From assembly GCA_944990035.1 (NCBI GenBank), contig CALYLX010000122.1, positions 1 through 50,921 on the forward strand: 50,921 nt of DNA, read 5' to 3'. Each line of letters starts with the position of its first letter. Position 1 is the first letter of the stretch. Origin of the DNA: Clitopilus passeckerianus (lineage: Eukaryota; Basidiomycota; Agaricomycetes; Agaricales; Entolomataceae). A model generated the notes under the pieces. It was not told where the DNA came from. It worked only from the letters and a program-made list of their open reading frames with translations, and did no database searches. Shown piece after piece: positions 23,275-35,985 of this stretch. Both the position numbers and the translations under genes were made by a program.

Positions 23275-26200
23275 ATGTCAACGTCTGCGAACTCCTCATC
23301 TCGGCCTCCATCGGGAAGCAGCCGGCCATACACTAGCAATGCTTATACATCGCGACCAGGGACTTCATTGAAGCGGCCTTGGACAGCCCAGTCGACTCGG
23401 CCTAATACTGCTAGACCAACAACTGCAGCATCGACCAGATACGAAGCCAGCTATATCACTGCAATACTAGAAGGAAGAGGAATCTCTCGCGAGCTCGGAA
23501 TGGCAGCCCTGGATAAGGACACAGGAAGGGTTGTTTTGGTCCAGGTAATCAGGATGTATGCGGTCACCTGTGGACTCAGAGAGGCTAAACCAGTCAATTC
23601 AGCTTGCCGACTGTCAGACATATGTCAAGACTCTGCATCAGATGCACATACACCGACCCTCCCTCATCCTTGTCCCAGATACATTCCTGATGCCAACTGA
23701 CAAGAATGGAGGCGATGGCCGCGGTAGAAACAATAATGGGTCTTCAATGCTTGTTGACATTTTGGAGGAAGAATTTCCAGAGGTACCTATAGAACCTGTT
23801 GGGAGGAAGTATTGGAATGATACTGGAGGTAAGGCTATTCATCACGCTATGCTTGTGAACATTTTCACTAATTTTATCAATCAGGCCTTGAATTTATCAT
23901 GCAGCTTTGTGTCGAGGATGACGAACGAGCTGCAACCCTGCTTGCAGTGTCAAACAAGTACGCATATATTCATGCATCCAGACGATTTCAACCAGTTTAA
24001 CCTCGGCCTTTAGGTATTACGCTCTTTCAGCCACATGTGCCCTCTTCAAGCATGCAGAAGCTCGGCTCAATACGCGTTTTGCTGCCTCGTCCCTGCGAAT
24101 TCGCTATGTACCACTGGACGGAACAATGATGATTGACCCCGACACTGCTAAGAATCTTGAACTGGTGGGCAACCTGCAACACAAGAAGTCCAACTATTCG
24201 TTATTTGGGTATGAACTATTTTCCGGCGTTATTTAGTGGCTCACACGATGAACCTAGTACTCTGAACTTCACCTACACTGCCATGGCCACCCGGCTTCTT
24301 CGGGTCAATATTATGTCTCCAATAACAGGTCAGTGCTTCTCATCGTGTCAGAGAAATGGTACCTTACCCGCAATGTGCAGTTCAGGCGGCTGTTGATGCA
24401 CGACTTGATGCTGTCGAAGAACTTGTCCAAATTGAAGATCGATACACGGAAGTACGGGATGCCCTCAAGACCCTCAACAAAATGGACTTTGACAAGTTAA
24501 TCGTTTCTGTAAGGAACAACTGCCCTTCCACCCAAATGTGCTATTTAACTAACGTTCTCGCCAGCTCGCGTCTCAAGAAGTCAAGATAGTGAATTCAGCC
24601 AAGCCGGCCTCTGCAAGAGTCACTCAAATGTTGAATTTGCGGAACATCGTGAAGAACTTGCCTCTGCTCCAGAGAGCACTGGAGAACAGTAACGCGCAAC
24701 TCCTTCGGATTATTCTTGATGTGAGTCTCCCGCCTCTTTGGAGTATAAAAACTCCGCAACTGATAGATCCTCCGTAGTTGATTTCCGACGAACGGCTTGC
24801 TAAGATAGAAACCTTGGTTAATGCAAATCTCAACGATGATGGTGCTCCCGCCAAGGTCTGTCTTAACTCGACGCTCGCATTATTTCTATGCTTAGATTGG
24901 GTCCAGGGTGGAATTGGAGCAATTAACGCACGCATATATGCGGTCAAGGCCAACCGCAATCGACTTCTAGACGTAGCCCGGGAAACTTACAAAGAGAATG
25001 TTGGGGATATCTTCGAGCTGACCCGTACACTTTCAGAAACGCATGAGCTACCGATATCCGTGATGTATCAAGACAGTGGTTTTGTCTTCACGCTCAAGAA
25101 GTCGGAACATGATGGGGAACTGCCGAAGGGATTTGTTAACGTCAGTTCGAAGAAGGGGAAGTGGCATTTCTCAAGTTTGGAACTGGTAAGTGCATGTAGC
25201 TCTCCAAGCTCGGCGAGCTGAAAACTCTAACACATCTTCGAAGAAAAAAATGAATGCCAGAATGAAGGACGCTATGGACGAAACGTTGATCTTGAGTGAG
25301 AAGTAAGTGTGGTGTGACTTCTTCCCACTTGGACTAATGCAACCTCTAAAGGATCATCCAGGATTTGGTGGCAGAAGTTGTAGCGAATATTGGAGCATTG
25401 TATAAGGCTTCAGAGGCTGTAAGCTTTGCAGAATCGTCGAGGAAACATCTGGACTCTGATACTTCATCCCAGGTTGCCTTAGTCGACATGTTGTGGTCGT
25501 TTGCGCATGCTTCTATCAGTAAGCAACTTCAAGTTTGTACTATTATTCGTTCGTTCGTTCAGCTCTTTTTCCCTCAGTGCGAAGTTACAGTATGCTATTG
25601 GCCGCTCGGACCCGAGAGCAACATTTGACCAAAAGATCCAGTTCGACCCGAATTTACCGGGACTCTGGCTATCAAGTCCGGACGCCACCCAGTTCTGGAA
25701 ACGGTGCAGTCCGCTGGTACTCTGGTACCGAACGACGTTTACTGTGACGATTCGACATCTTTCCAAATTATACAAGGGCCCAAGTAAGCCAAGCTTCAAC
25801 TCACACTTCTTTCTGTCGAACTCAGTCCACTTCTATAGCATGTCAGGTTAGGGCTATCCAATGATGCTTTTTCGTCACCCTCGTTTCTTTGGCTTCTAAT
25901 TGTACCACAGGCAAGAGCACGTACCTCAAGCAAGTCGGCTTGCTTACCATCATGGCAATGTGTGGATGTTTCGTCCCAGCGGAGTATGCTAGCTTCAGGT
26001 AAGTTTTGCTAGGTTTCTGTCGGAGACCCTTTCTTACAAATCTTCTCGGACAGGCTTCACGATTCATTATTAACCCGACTGTCCAATGACGACGATATGG
26101 AAAAGTGCCTGAGCACGTTTGCTAGTGAGATGGCTACTTCTGCAATGATTCTAGGTATGTACCTCCTTGCATTGGGGATTGATTCTCACGGGAAAAGGAC

Positions 26201-27187
26201 TTGCGACACCAAAATCGCTTATCCTCGTCGATGAACTGGGCCGAGGAACCTCACCGAGAGAAGGGATTGGCATTTCTCATGCCATTGCGGAGGAGTTGAT
26301 CGCTCTGAAGGTAAGATTTGGTGCCCTGGTGTTTAAATGTCGACAGACTAACTCTCTACATAGCCATTCGTTTTCTTCGCCACGTCAGATGCCCCATGCC
26401 GCTCTTCCTGTAAACCTTGGCTGAAAAACGGCTTTCGCTAGTCATTTCAAGGAGCTTACAACTACACTGTCTCGCCAGCCGACTGTTATCAAGTAAACAG
26501 GATTTTTCTCCGATATAACCATGGCGAGCTGACTTTTATTCTTTCAGCCTCCATCTTTCAGTACAAGTCGGTCTTCTCAAACCTCGAGTAGCTTGGCTTT
26601 TCAGATTGCTGAAAACATCGCAGAGGAGTCGTCAAACATCCTCGAACTTTGGGATGACGTTCTACTACAAGTGGGTATCCTCCAATAAGTCCCTTATTCT
26701 AGCTGACGTTTGCAGAATCATCGATGGAGCTCCAGAGGAACATAACCACTACGGCAAGAGCCTTGACCGTTCGCTTTAGTCTGCCTTCTGATGCTAAGTA
26801 TATAATACAGGGTTGGATTTGGCCCGGCTGGCCGATCTGCCGGCGGATGTGCTCTCTGAAGCTAAGCGGGTGGCGGAAACGCTCGCCGCATTGCATGCTA
26901 AGGACGAAAGCGAAAGCGAGAGTAACAGGATAGCTGCTCAACGGAGAGCTGTAATCAGGGTGATTCTCCTTGGTTTTTTCTCCCACTTCAGTTTTGCTCT
27001 GGGTTCAGACTCATACCATTCGGTCTGCTCTTGGCATGTTACTAACCGTTATGTTTTGATGTACGCGCAGCTTCGAACTCAACTGACACAAGCATACAAG
27101 CACTCCGCACTTCCCGACCGAGACTTGTTGGAATTTATTCGCCGTTTCCAGGATGATATTGCCAGAGTCTTTCTTCACACCGATTAA
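23275..27187 (+). CDS. MSH4: Meiotic MutS homologue MSH4
   Basis: MSH4 pairs with MSH5 to stabilise crossover intermediates in meiosis and does not act in mismatch repair. The ATG at 23275 begins an N-terminal Ser/Arg/Thr/Pro-rich tail, followed by [15 protein letters not shown] and [20 protein letters not shown]. Core regions follow: [61 protein letters not shown]. The ATPase is complete: Walker [36 protein letters not shown], Walker [21 protein letters not shown] and [12 protein letters not shown]. The end is [19 protein letters not shown] and ARVFLHTD, with TAA at 27185-27187. Many introns (roughly 18) join in frame and I found no frame break. Oddities: an 8-nt exon (25839-25846) inside Walker A, a GC-AG intron (26754-26810), and one longer intron (25519-25635). 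Confidence 0.95.
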
Positions 27188-28518
27188 ATCCCTCTCGTGG
27201 CTTGGCTCCAGCCTCTCCGGCGCCGGAACTACATCGTGCCCGCAAGTGTTTACCTCCTGTTCAACGTTTTGCCAACTTGTGTGGTTTGAGTATCCTTGCC
27301 TGACTTCATGTACTCTACTTTGGGGATAGGATATTTCAAATTAAACACGTTTTTGGTCCCAATTTGGAGAGCTGGGGGGCCCCTTGTCCCCACATCCTCG
27401 GGGAAAGGTGGTCAGTGAGATCCGCTAAGGTCCGTCCTGTCGTCACTAATCCAGAGAGCGTCAAACGGGGATCTGTATGCTATTTCTGCGGTGCCTGTGA
27501 CTCGATTGTTTCCTCCACACAACGAGGTTTTGTACGTTATTGACACTTGGCATGGAATTCAGAGTGCCCAGCAGTCAGGTACTTGCCTTCTTAGGAGTGT
27601 GACTGACCACGGACCGAGCCTGCATACATCATGATAGTTCTAATTCAGACCAGAGACCGCAGGGTTACGGCACGCTCGAATTTAACGCCGCAGTCGGTCG
27701 TGGCCAGCGTGGTGCCTTGAGCACCAGAATGCCTTTGTTTGTTCCTTATCTCTTCTTGTGTTTCTCCCAAGGTACATTAGCAATCGAAACCGACGAAGGC
27801 AAACCCTGTCGACTGAAGACTACTCTTCACTTCCGAGCTCTTCATCTTCCATCGAGGAGGGAAGGATGTCCGGAAATGTCGTCGATCCCATTTAGGATAA
27901 TGTAAAATGAAATTCTAAAGCCCACTGAATGGCGAAGGAAATCACTAGGAAGGTCTATCATCTGCTCCGAGCAGTACGCTTTAGCAATCATTGAATAGGC
28001 CCAGCGTGACCCTGTAACTCCCACAAACTGCCCACCTCATCAATGCCTCATGGCCAAGCTCCGGTATATGGAGCCTTAGGGTGATAAGGGCATCGGACGG
28101 CTTTGGGAGAATATTCTTCTGCATTTGAGCGCACTTTCCATGATTTATGGGAATGGTTCGCTGAAACCACGCAATGAGGACCTTACCGGTTAAACTGTCA
28201 CTGGCTGAGGTGTCCGAATGGTGCGATATAGCCGAATTTATTTATCATGAGCTTCGGGGCCAAACAACCGGCTTCGTAGATCTAAGCGCCTGCTTGACGT
28301 GATCGCCTTGTGGAAGCACAAACGCCTCCAAAACTTTGTCAGGGTGCACTTATCTCAGTTCGTTTGCCCGCTGTTATTCGCACTCGGCGTCACTAATGAA
28401 AGCCTCTTATCAGGTCCACTTAGGGGCACCGTTACGCCTTACCGTTTTCGGCTTTTCACAGGACATATAAGCACCCGGAGCATCGACTGGTTCTCCCCAC
28501 TCTCAAACCTTGAGCATC
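27188..28518. other. Intergenic, no gene seen
   Basis: This spacer holds the MSH4 3' flank and the promoter of the FAD oxidoreductase. A TATA-like CATATAAG occurs near 28464. One 57-codon frame from about 27729 begins with a hydrophobic stretch, but it has no other support. Confidence 0.45.
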
Positions 28519-30434
28519 ATGGTTAACATCCGTGCTGGGGTACACATCTGGCTTCGAAACATTGTCATTCGTACCATTCTAGGGGTCCTCAGGCTCTTTT
28601 CTCCTTCAGTGGATGCTCTTATACGACGGTTACGCCAGTCTCCTGGCCTGCCCGTCCCTGGGCCAACTCAACCTTACTGGACCTTGCCTCCCTCTCCGCT
28701 TGCGTCACACAATTCTGGCAGTGATGTTAAGTTACCTTCTTATGCTGATGTCGTCATTATTGGCAGTGGGATAACTGGAACAGCCTTTGCCAGAACTCTG
28801 CTTGACCGTGATGACCAGAGGAGAGGAGACAGTCCTCCTCTTCAAGTAGTCATGCTGGAGGCGAGGGAAACATGTTCAGGTGCAACGGGACGGTGAGTAT
28901 ATACCTACCCCTTCAGCCGACCCTCATCTTTATCTCAGGAATGGTGGACATATCACTCCGGTTCTCTATGCTGAGTATTCCGAGCTCAAAAAGTACGGTA
29001 TTCAGACGGCTCAGAAGATCATGCGTTTCCGTCTCGGTCACCTTCCCAGGATCCTTGCTGTCGCCGCAGAGGAAGAACTTTCGGACCAATCACAGTGTCG
29101 TGAGGTTGAAGCTTTTGACGTCTTTCATGACGCGGGCTTTTCAATGACGCAAAGGACAAACTGGCCGCTTACAAGAACGACTTGCCGTCGGAAAGCGCAC
29201 AATACAAGATATACGATGATCCGAAAGGGCATTCCGTAAGTAGACGATCCTGCAATCATCATCTGGCCAGGGGTTCACGTCTATGTAGGACTTCCAGTTA
29301 ACAGAGAATGCGGTCGGCTGCATGTCGACTCGAGCTGGCGCTGTACATCCATATCGTCTTGTCACCGGCATACTTACCCGACTGCTTCAATGCCACAAGT
29401 AGGATTTTTCGCCCAATGACATGCACCAAACCTCTAACTTTTTCAGCTTCAATCTATTCACAAATACGCCTTGCATTGGTATTACTTCCCCCGATGAAGA
29501 TCAGCTTTACCTTGTTTCGACACCCAAAGGAGTTATCTGTACACCCCATGTCATCCATGCAACAAATGGTTGGGCTGCTCACCTTCTTCCTGGTCTGAAA
29601 GGCAAGATCATACCGGCAAGAGGTACGATGACGGCTCAACGCCCCTGGGCTGGACTTGGTCAAGGAGCTCGGTTGAAGACACAGTGGGCTGGCCAGCGTT
29701 CCTTCGTATTCTTCCCGACCGCCGAACCTCATAACTTCGACTATCTCACCCAGCAATTACCTCGCGATGGATCGAATACGAACGGCACCGGTATATTCCC
29801 GCCTTCGGAAGGAGAACTCATGCTCGGTGGTGGATTTGTTCGTCACAATGCGGCCTTGACTGAACTTGGGAACGCGGATGATCGTAGTTCCAACAAGGCG
29901 ACTGGAAACTACTTGGCCGGTGCTCTCGGGGATTACTTCGTTGGAGGCAATAACCGGAGTGAGGAGAAGGACAGGGTGAAGGCTACTTGGAGCGGCGTAT
30001 TGGGCATTTCTTGTGACGGAAATCCTTGGGTCGGAAGAGTTCCCTCTCAGGTTTCTGGTAGGTGTACTATACGGACACGGACTACACGGACTATTACACG
30101 GACCTCTCTTCGCAGCAATGTGAAGGAGGTCCACCCTGGTTCTGACACTGCTTCTGGCTTACAATTACAGAGCACTGGCTCAGACAGGCTTTCGACGCCC
30201 GGCGAGTGGATGGCTGCTGGGTACACCGGTGAGGGAATGGTGCACGCCTGGAGGAGCGGGGAGGCGTTGGCGATGATGGTCCTTGGAATGGATGAGCCGA
30301 GCACGGATCAGGAGACCATGAAGACAGATGCTGATGTTGAAGGCATCGGTGAGTGGTTCCCAGATGTGTTTAGGGTCACTGAGGACAGGTGGAACAACAC
30401 GGGGTTCGAGGATTTCATCGCGGCCTTTTTGTAA
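28519..30434 (+). CDS. FAD-dependent oxidoreductase (DAO family)
   Basis: This is an amine/amino-acid-oxidase-type flavoenzyme; its substrate cannot be told from sequence. From ATG 28519 a hydrophobic N-terminal helix is followed by the Rossmann dinucleotide motif YADVVIIGSGITGTAFA and LEARETCSGATGRNGGH, the FAD-contacting pattern of the DAO fold. Later landmarks are TRAGAVHPYRLVTGILTRLL, CTPHVIHATNGWAAHLLPGL, ELMLGGGFVRHNAAL, WSGVLGISCDGNPWVGRVP and the C-terminal FAD-binding GEWMAAGYTGEGMVHAWRSG. Introns of about 50 nt interrupt the first half. In the second exon the frame shifts at a T run (29138-29141); one more T restores FNDAKDKLAAYKNDL. Near 30062-30115 a stopless 54-nt stretch is probably an intron rather than coding. 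Stop TAA is at 30432-30434. Confidence 0.85.
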
Positions 30435-31095
30435 ACCCCGCGTACGCAGAATGTTTTTAATTATCCTACCTATGACTTACGGCTTATGCATTCCTCTTCA
30501 CCTGTACTCCATGCCTTTACGGCGAAGACCTGTTTCTTGATTTACCTGTACTAGTACGATATCTCTCACGGCTGTCTGTAGCCCATCGAATTTACCCTGA
30601 ACTCGTCTTGACATACGTCTGTCGTCACTTCAGCTTGGATTGACGCGTCCACGTTCTTAATTTTTACCCTCATAACGACGACGCGCTCCTTACTCCACGT
30701 GTGAGACGCGTTTTCCATATTGTGGAAAATCCTAGATTGGCGAACTTGATACACACTAAGACGCTGGCCACTATTCGGAAAAGGGAGACTCATCAGCCAC
30801 ATAGAGTTGAGCGGTGATTGACTCGATTGGTGAAGTATGTTTACCACTTTTAATGGACCACCACTGGTCACCTCTAGAGGTTTAACTTCAACTCGTGTCG
30901 AGGCTGTATGAGTTCCGTCGTTTGATAGAGATCAATATCATGATAACCTCCGGAGATAGCCTCGTGTATTTGGATGATGGTAAAAACGGCCAGGGTCTAC
31001 TTCGACATAGCCACAATCACGCCAAGATGGCCATGGTGGTAACCAGCTTTTACTTTCAGCGTGTTTTGGGCCATCCCTTTCTTCCTCCTCCCGCC
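30435..31095. other. Intergenic, no gene seen
   Basis: One 101-codon minus-strand frame (30566-30871) is present without motifs. The stretch otherwise holds the 3' flank of the oxidoreductase and the promoter of the expansin-like gene. Confidence 0.4.
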
Positions 31096-32134
31096 ATGTA
31101 CTCCCGGATCCTCTCCTCGACTCTCCTCCTGATTTTTGCCATCCTCCTCGTGGATTTATCTGGTGTTTCTGCATCAGGTCATCATGTCCCAAGAGTCAAT
31201 CGTCACAAGCGATTGACCAGTCGATTGGAGAGTCGAGTATTTTCCCCCGAGGCTCCCTCAAGGCCTTTGAGGAAACGGAAGTCATGCTCGAAGCCCCATC
31301 CCCCTTCCGCCTCTTTCACCAACTCAACCGCTTCCGCGAAAGAAGACAAGCCCACAACCACGAAATCGCCGTCAAAACCGGGAAGCGACAATGGTAGCGG
31401 CATTGGCGTGAACGTCGGCGCTGGGGTTGCTTTCAAGCCTGAAATTGGCCAACGAAGACTCAACCCGGTGCGGCTCCTGTGGCGCATAGGACATCTGTCG
31501 CGGACCCATACCTCACTGAGCTATCGAAGGCCTTCAACAACAAAGGCAATGCCCTTTACACAAAGGTGCATAAAGGGCAGATGACTTACTAGTGAGTTTT
31601 CCTTTGTACTGGCAGGTGAACGCATTCTAATGTGGGATTTAGTGGACAAGGGCTCGGTGCATGCGGCGACACTTACGACGACAACTCGATGACTGCTGCT
31701 GTTTCCAAGCTCATGTACGATATATGGCCTGGTGCATGGGCTGGCGAAATGAACCGGTGAGGTTCAGTCGGACATCCCCCAGTCGCATGGTCTGATGTCA
31801 TTTTAGCAATCCCATATGTGGCCCCTTTGTCCCAGGACGCAAGCTCTTGAACGCCCAGGGCAAATACGATACCGTCGTCCCTGGGAGCCAATACATCATC
31901 CTCGGCGGCGATGGTTTACCGAACTGCGATACTGGCATCATTGGGCACTCTCAGTGCCATATTCCCCTCACAGCAACCGTCAAACACGGTGGGAAATCTA
32001 TCATTGTGAAGATTGTTGACCGATGCGAAGCGTGCCAGGAGGGCGATATCGATTTGACACCAGCAGCGTTCAAAGCTCTCGCAGATCCTGCGCTAGGAAG
32101 GACGGATGTTGAATGGTTTTTCAACCAGTACTGA
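31096..32134 (+). CDS. Secreted expansin-like protein with double-psi beta-barrel
   Basis: Expansin-like proteins loosen or bind cell-wall polysaccharide without hydrolysis; in fungi many are secreted. ATG 31096 starts a signal peptide (basic start, then LSSTLLLIFAILLVDLSGVS). A long Ser/Thr/Pro/Lys-rich linker follows (about residues 35-130), containing several basic pairs. The C-terminal double-psi beta-barrel reads TYYGQGLGACGDTYDDNSM, WAGEMNRNPICGPFV, IVKIVDRCEACQEGDIDLTP and ends WFFNQY. Four exons (31096-31407, 31458-31591, 31643-31756, 31807-32134) give 295 residues in frame. The first intron (31408-31457) is inferred to keep the frame; the alternative is one lost base near 31451. No second, carbohydrate-binding expansin domain is present, so it resembles the single-domain basidiomycete proteins. 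Confidence 0.82.
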
Positions 32135-33123
32135 TCGGGAGGATTGATTCCCTACCGTTTGCTTGGTTTATTCGGATCGCTTGCCAGTTGAATTGGTGGC
32201 GCATGCACACACATTCCCTTACCTCTATCTCGATATTCCCTGGTTGGAATGGTTTCCTATTTTTGTCGCATGCCTTGGCACGCGCTGGTCAACTGTACAA
32301 ATTACCAGGTGCTTGGTCCACCTGTTTCTAGAGACCTCCAGAGAACGTCATTGATATTTAAAATATTCGTCGAGTTTACATATACTTACAGTTATCGCTA
32401 TAGTCGCTACTGCCATTGAAATATATTCAAATATTTTGCCCGTTCAGGAAGAGTCGAGTGTTCGGCCGGTTACGGCAAGGGATCCAAAATGTAGAATGGA
32501 AGCAACCACATGAGCGTTCTGATGGATGTGAGGCTCCAGCGGTGGTCAGCCTTGCTCAAGCTTTTTCTTGGTGACGTCCCGGGAATTTAGAGAGCGAAAT
32601 AGAGAACCTTCTAAAGGAAGTAGGAAAGCTGCCGCTGCGAATCCGACACAGACGGGCAAGTTGGAATCTTCGGGAATTTCTTTTGTGGCCGTTTTCCGGC
32701 GGGACATTCAAGTAAAGGAAATTCAATGACTTTTACTGGACCAAGTCTGTAGATTATGCCAAAGACTGTTAAGCGTAGCCGCATGATAGCAGCAGCAGCC
32801 ATGGCAATGGATAAAAGGAAATCCACGTGAAGCTGGGGGTATTTTCGGTATTTACGCCTATTTTGGGTGTGGCTCTTGATTGCAACAGATTTACGAATTT
32901 GGTGCTTTCGTCGCTGTTACCAACGACGTCCAGCAGACCATTGATCTTCACTTACTCGCTGTCCAAGTCGACGAGAAACTGTGCTGAGTTGACGCGTCGA
33001 ACCGTGGTAAGAAACGTTTGTTGACTGCAATCAATCGTCGCCTTCATTCATCCACGTCGTATCTCCAGGCCCAGTTACGGTTACGCGGGTAAGCTTCGCT
33101 TGTGCTCTGGTTTCTCATAGTCC
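32135..33123. other. Intergenic, no gene seen
   Basis: Only frames under about 75 codons occur. The 3' part must be the promoter and leader of the BNI4-like gene. Confidence 0.45.
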
Positions 33124-35985
33124 ATGGCCATACTTGCACCGCTGGACTGGCAACAAAACAATCTTCCAAAAGATAAAACTATGGAGGTGCCTTCAAATTC
33201 AAAACAACAGCGCTCGTCACCTGCAAACGAGAGCCAGAACCATCCACCGCAGCAGCAAGGCCAGCAACTTCAGCAACAACCGCCAGCTCGTCATCACCCA
33301 TCCTATACATACCCAATTCAGCAGCAGCCACAAGGAAGTTGGACCCCGTCAATAACTGCAGCCCCGTTTTACCCCTCATTTTACCAAAATCAACAACACC
33401 ACTCACCGCAGACTTACCCACGGCAGGTACAACCACCTCATGGTTATTTTGACCAAGCAGCGAACGCTCAGCTAGCTGCACAGTGGGCATACCAGCAAAT
33501 GATGTATAATGCCCAGCATGCGTTCCCCCAGACCCAACGCAGCCCTTCAAACGATTTTTACGCGCAAAATCAAATTACTCCTGCTTTCAATGGACCATTT
33601 CCCAGCGGAACTCCTCCTCCTCACAGAGGCAATTCTGTTGACGCTCAGCAGGCTGGACAGCCAAACCAGATCGGAGGATTTCACCCATACCGGCGGCCCA
33701 ACAAGCAAAACCAGCAAACACCGGCTCACACGCAACATCCCCAAGATACCGATAGGCGGGCTGGTGCACCCATTCCTCCTCAACCTCCCTACAAGCGTCC
33801 AGACGCCTCGGGCTCAAGTTCATCCGTCAATTCATCCCATAGCCAGCGTCAAAGAACCAACAGTACACAGAGCGGCGCTAGCGGCCACACCAGCCCGTCG
33901 TCGGCCGCTGGCAGCGTCCGAGGTCGTAACCATCCCTCATCCACGCCTATCCCCAACAGAAATTCACCCTCACCCGCATCCTCTACTGGTTCGAGCGCAG
34001 CAGGCCAGCTGAGGTTACCCCATCACCGTAATTCATCTTCGTCATCAACAACTTCGAGCCGGCCCTCCGGTATCTCTCCACCTCCTGCATCATCATCCAC
34101 GACTACTTCCTCTGCCACGGCATCATCCTCTCACTCGAATACCACACTGGCTGCCCCAATACCACGACCAGCGCGCCCGTCGCCGTTATCTCAGGGCAAT
34201 TTTACCGCATCAGAACGGCGGATGTCACGAGATGACAGCATGCTCGATACGATGCCTGCATCTGGGGCTCGTGGAAGCGGCCTGAAGGGGCGGCTACGCA
34301 GGGCATTATCGTTCAATCCGGCTGAAAGAGGACGAGGCATCGGATGATGAATCGATCAAAGCCTCGACCTACAACGCGTCGAGCAAACAAAAAGCCAAAA
34401 GTTCGACACCGAACACCACAGCCAAGCCAAGCGGAACAAATGGTGCTGCCTCCACAGGCGAGCCCACTGGCGATGACTCGGCTTCTACAGCAACTGTCCA
34501 GACGAAGAAGAAGAGTCGCGCTGCCTCGCTTTTCAACACGCGGTTGAATGCCAGCACGGATAACATCTCACTCTCGTCCACTGTGAGCAGTGCGAGCGTG
34601 ATGATCCGCAAGCTGGGTTCAATGGGGCGGTTGGCACGACGCAATTCGTTAGCAGGAATCACCTCATTGTTCAAAGATAAGGACAAAGATAAGAGCAAGA
34701 AGAAGGACAAGAAGGGTGGTGCCAAGGCAGAGGCTAGCGAGGCTAGCGTTTCCCATGTCACGGCTGAGTTGGACAGGACGGGTAGCGACTGGACCAACAC
34801 AGCAGAGATGAATGGGTTGAGTCCGGCTGCTAAACTGGCGCGACAACATACCCTCAAGAGCAATGCTGAAGCTGCCGCTCGCGCGAAAGCACAGCAAGAA
34901 GCCGCTGCCAAGGCAGCTGCTGAGGCCTCGGCTAACGGCGCGAACGGTGCTGGTGTTCCTGCTTGGGACAAGGACACTGCGAAGAGGCAGGCTACTTCTC
35001 CGCTCAAAAGCGGCAGCGTCAGGGTGAACGAGGATGGAAGCAGGATCTTGGTTGAAGATGATGATGATGATAGTGATGATGGCCATCATCCTCATGGTTC
35101 TCAGCAGGCTGAGCACAACTTCAGGCAAGAGGGTTGGGATGAGGATGAGGATTGGGATGTCGGCGATGAAGACGATGAAGATACCACTATCCGGCTTGGG
35201 ATAGGTCGGGCAAGTCTCGATGATGCTGAGGACGACCATGAACCTTGGGCTGTCAACGTCCGGCGTAGCGAAGAACGGGTACGACAGCCTGCAAAGGGCA
35301 TTTTGAAGAGTATGTCGTTCCCTTTTTTCGGATTCCCACAAACTGACAATCGTATTAGACGCGGACACTTATGACCAACAAGTCTATCTCCATGACGCAG
35401 CCAATCGTCTTCGGTCTAATTCATACACTGCACCTGGTCATACAGAGCTTGGACCCCTCGCTCATTTACCTTCGGACGGGCCAGATCAGCTAGATGGTAT
35501 CCACAAACCACAGCCATTAGACGCTATTCCCTCTCTACCACCCCTTTCTTTCGACTCTCCTACTACAATGTCTTTCGACAAGGAACCCACCACGCCCACT
35601 AACGCGAACTCTCCGCATGTTCCGGAGAAATCGAGCCCGATGTTCCACCATGCCAACTCATCAGCGCCGGCTCTGTCGAAGATGACGGCTCCTATGATGC
35701 TCACTCATCGCTCAGCTACAGCACCTGCAGCGAAACGGTTGACGTTTGCAAATAACTTATCTGTGTACGATACATTCCCTGCTTCGGTTTACGACCGTCG
35801 CAGCGAACCTGCCACCTGGAGTCGTTTGACCCTGCGCTGGCACAGAGGATCAAGGAGGAACTCAATTCCTACAAGATGGAAGAGATGGAAGTCCATGCAG
35901 CTAGTAGAATTCAGTACGTGCCTTCTTCTCATTGTCCTTGAAAACGGAGCTTACCTTCGTTTTCAGCACTCAATTCTTCGTTTGA
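33124..35985 (+). CDS. BNI4-like protein phosphatase 1 targeting scaffold
   Basis: Bni4 in yeast tethers Glc7 (PP1) and chitin synthase at the bud neck. Here the N-terminal 400 residues are Gln/Pro/Ser-rich, ending in a basic patch (GLKGRLRRALSF). A Lys/Ala-rich helix, an Asp/Glu block and linkers follow. The C-terminus matches the conserved Bni4 tail: KRLTFANNLSVYDTFPASVY, then ALAQRIKEELNSYKMEEMEV and, after the last intron (35914-35966), a final SRIHTQFFV. KRLTF resembles an RVxF-type PP1-docking motif. An earlier intron is 35310-35358. Frame breaks occur near 34320 (one base too many, or two lost) and near 35813-35818 (one C lost in ACCTGG). The ATG at 33124 is the first in frame; Met at 33181 is an alternative. 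The identification rests on the tail. Confidence 0.75.

Noticed and set aside
25547..25560. TTCG tandem repeat
   Set aside because: Simple repeat within the longer MSH4 intron.
25519..25635. Apparent frame break and extra peptide before VRPEF in MSH4
   Set aside because: A 117-nt intron with an AAAAG acceptor restores the family sequence exactly.
27729..27905. 57-codon frame with a hydrophobic start
   Set aside because: There is no homologous motif, no intron support and no conserved cysteines; it could be chance.
31408..31457. Frame break in the expansin-like gene
   Set aside because: A 50-nt GT-AG intron in phase 0 explains it, so I did not count it among the sequence errors.
34369..35007. 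212-codon minus-strand frame
   Set aside because: It is the antisense shadow of the Lys/Ala-rich part of the BNI4-like gene.
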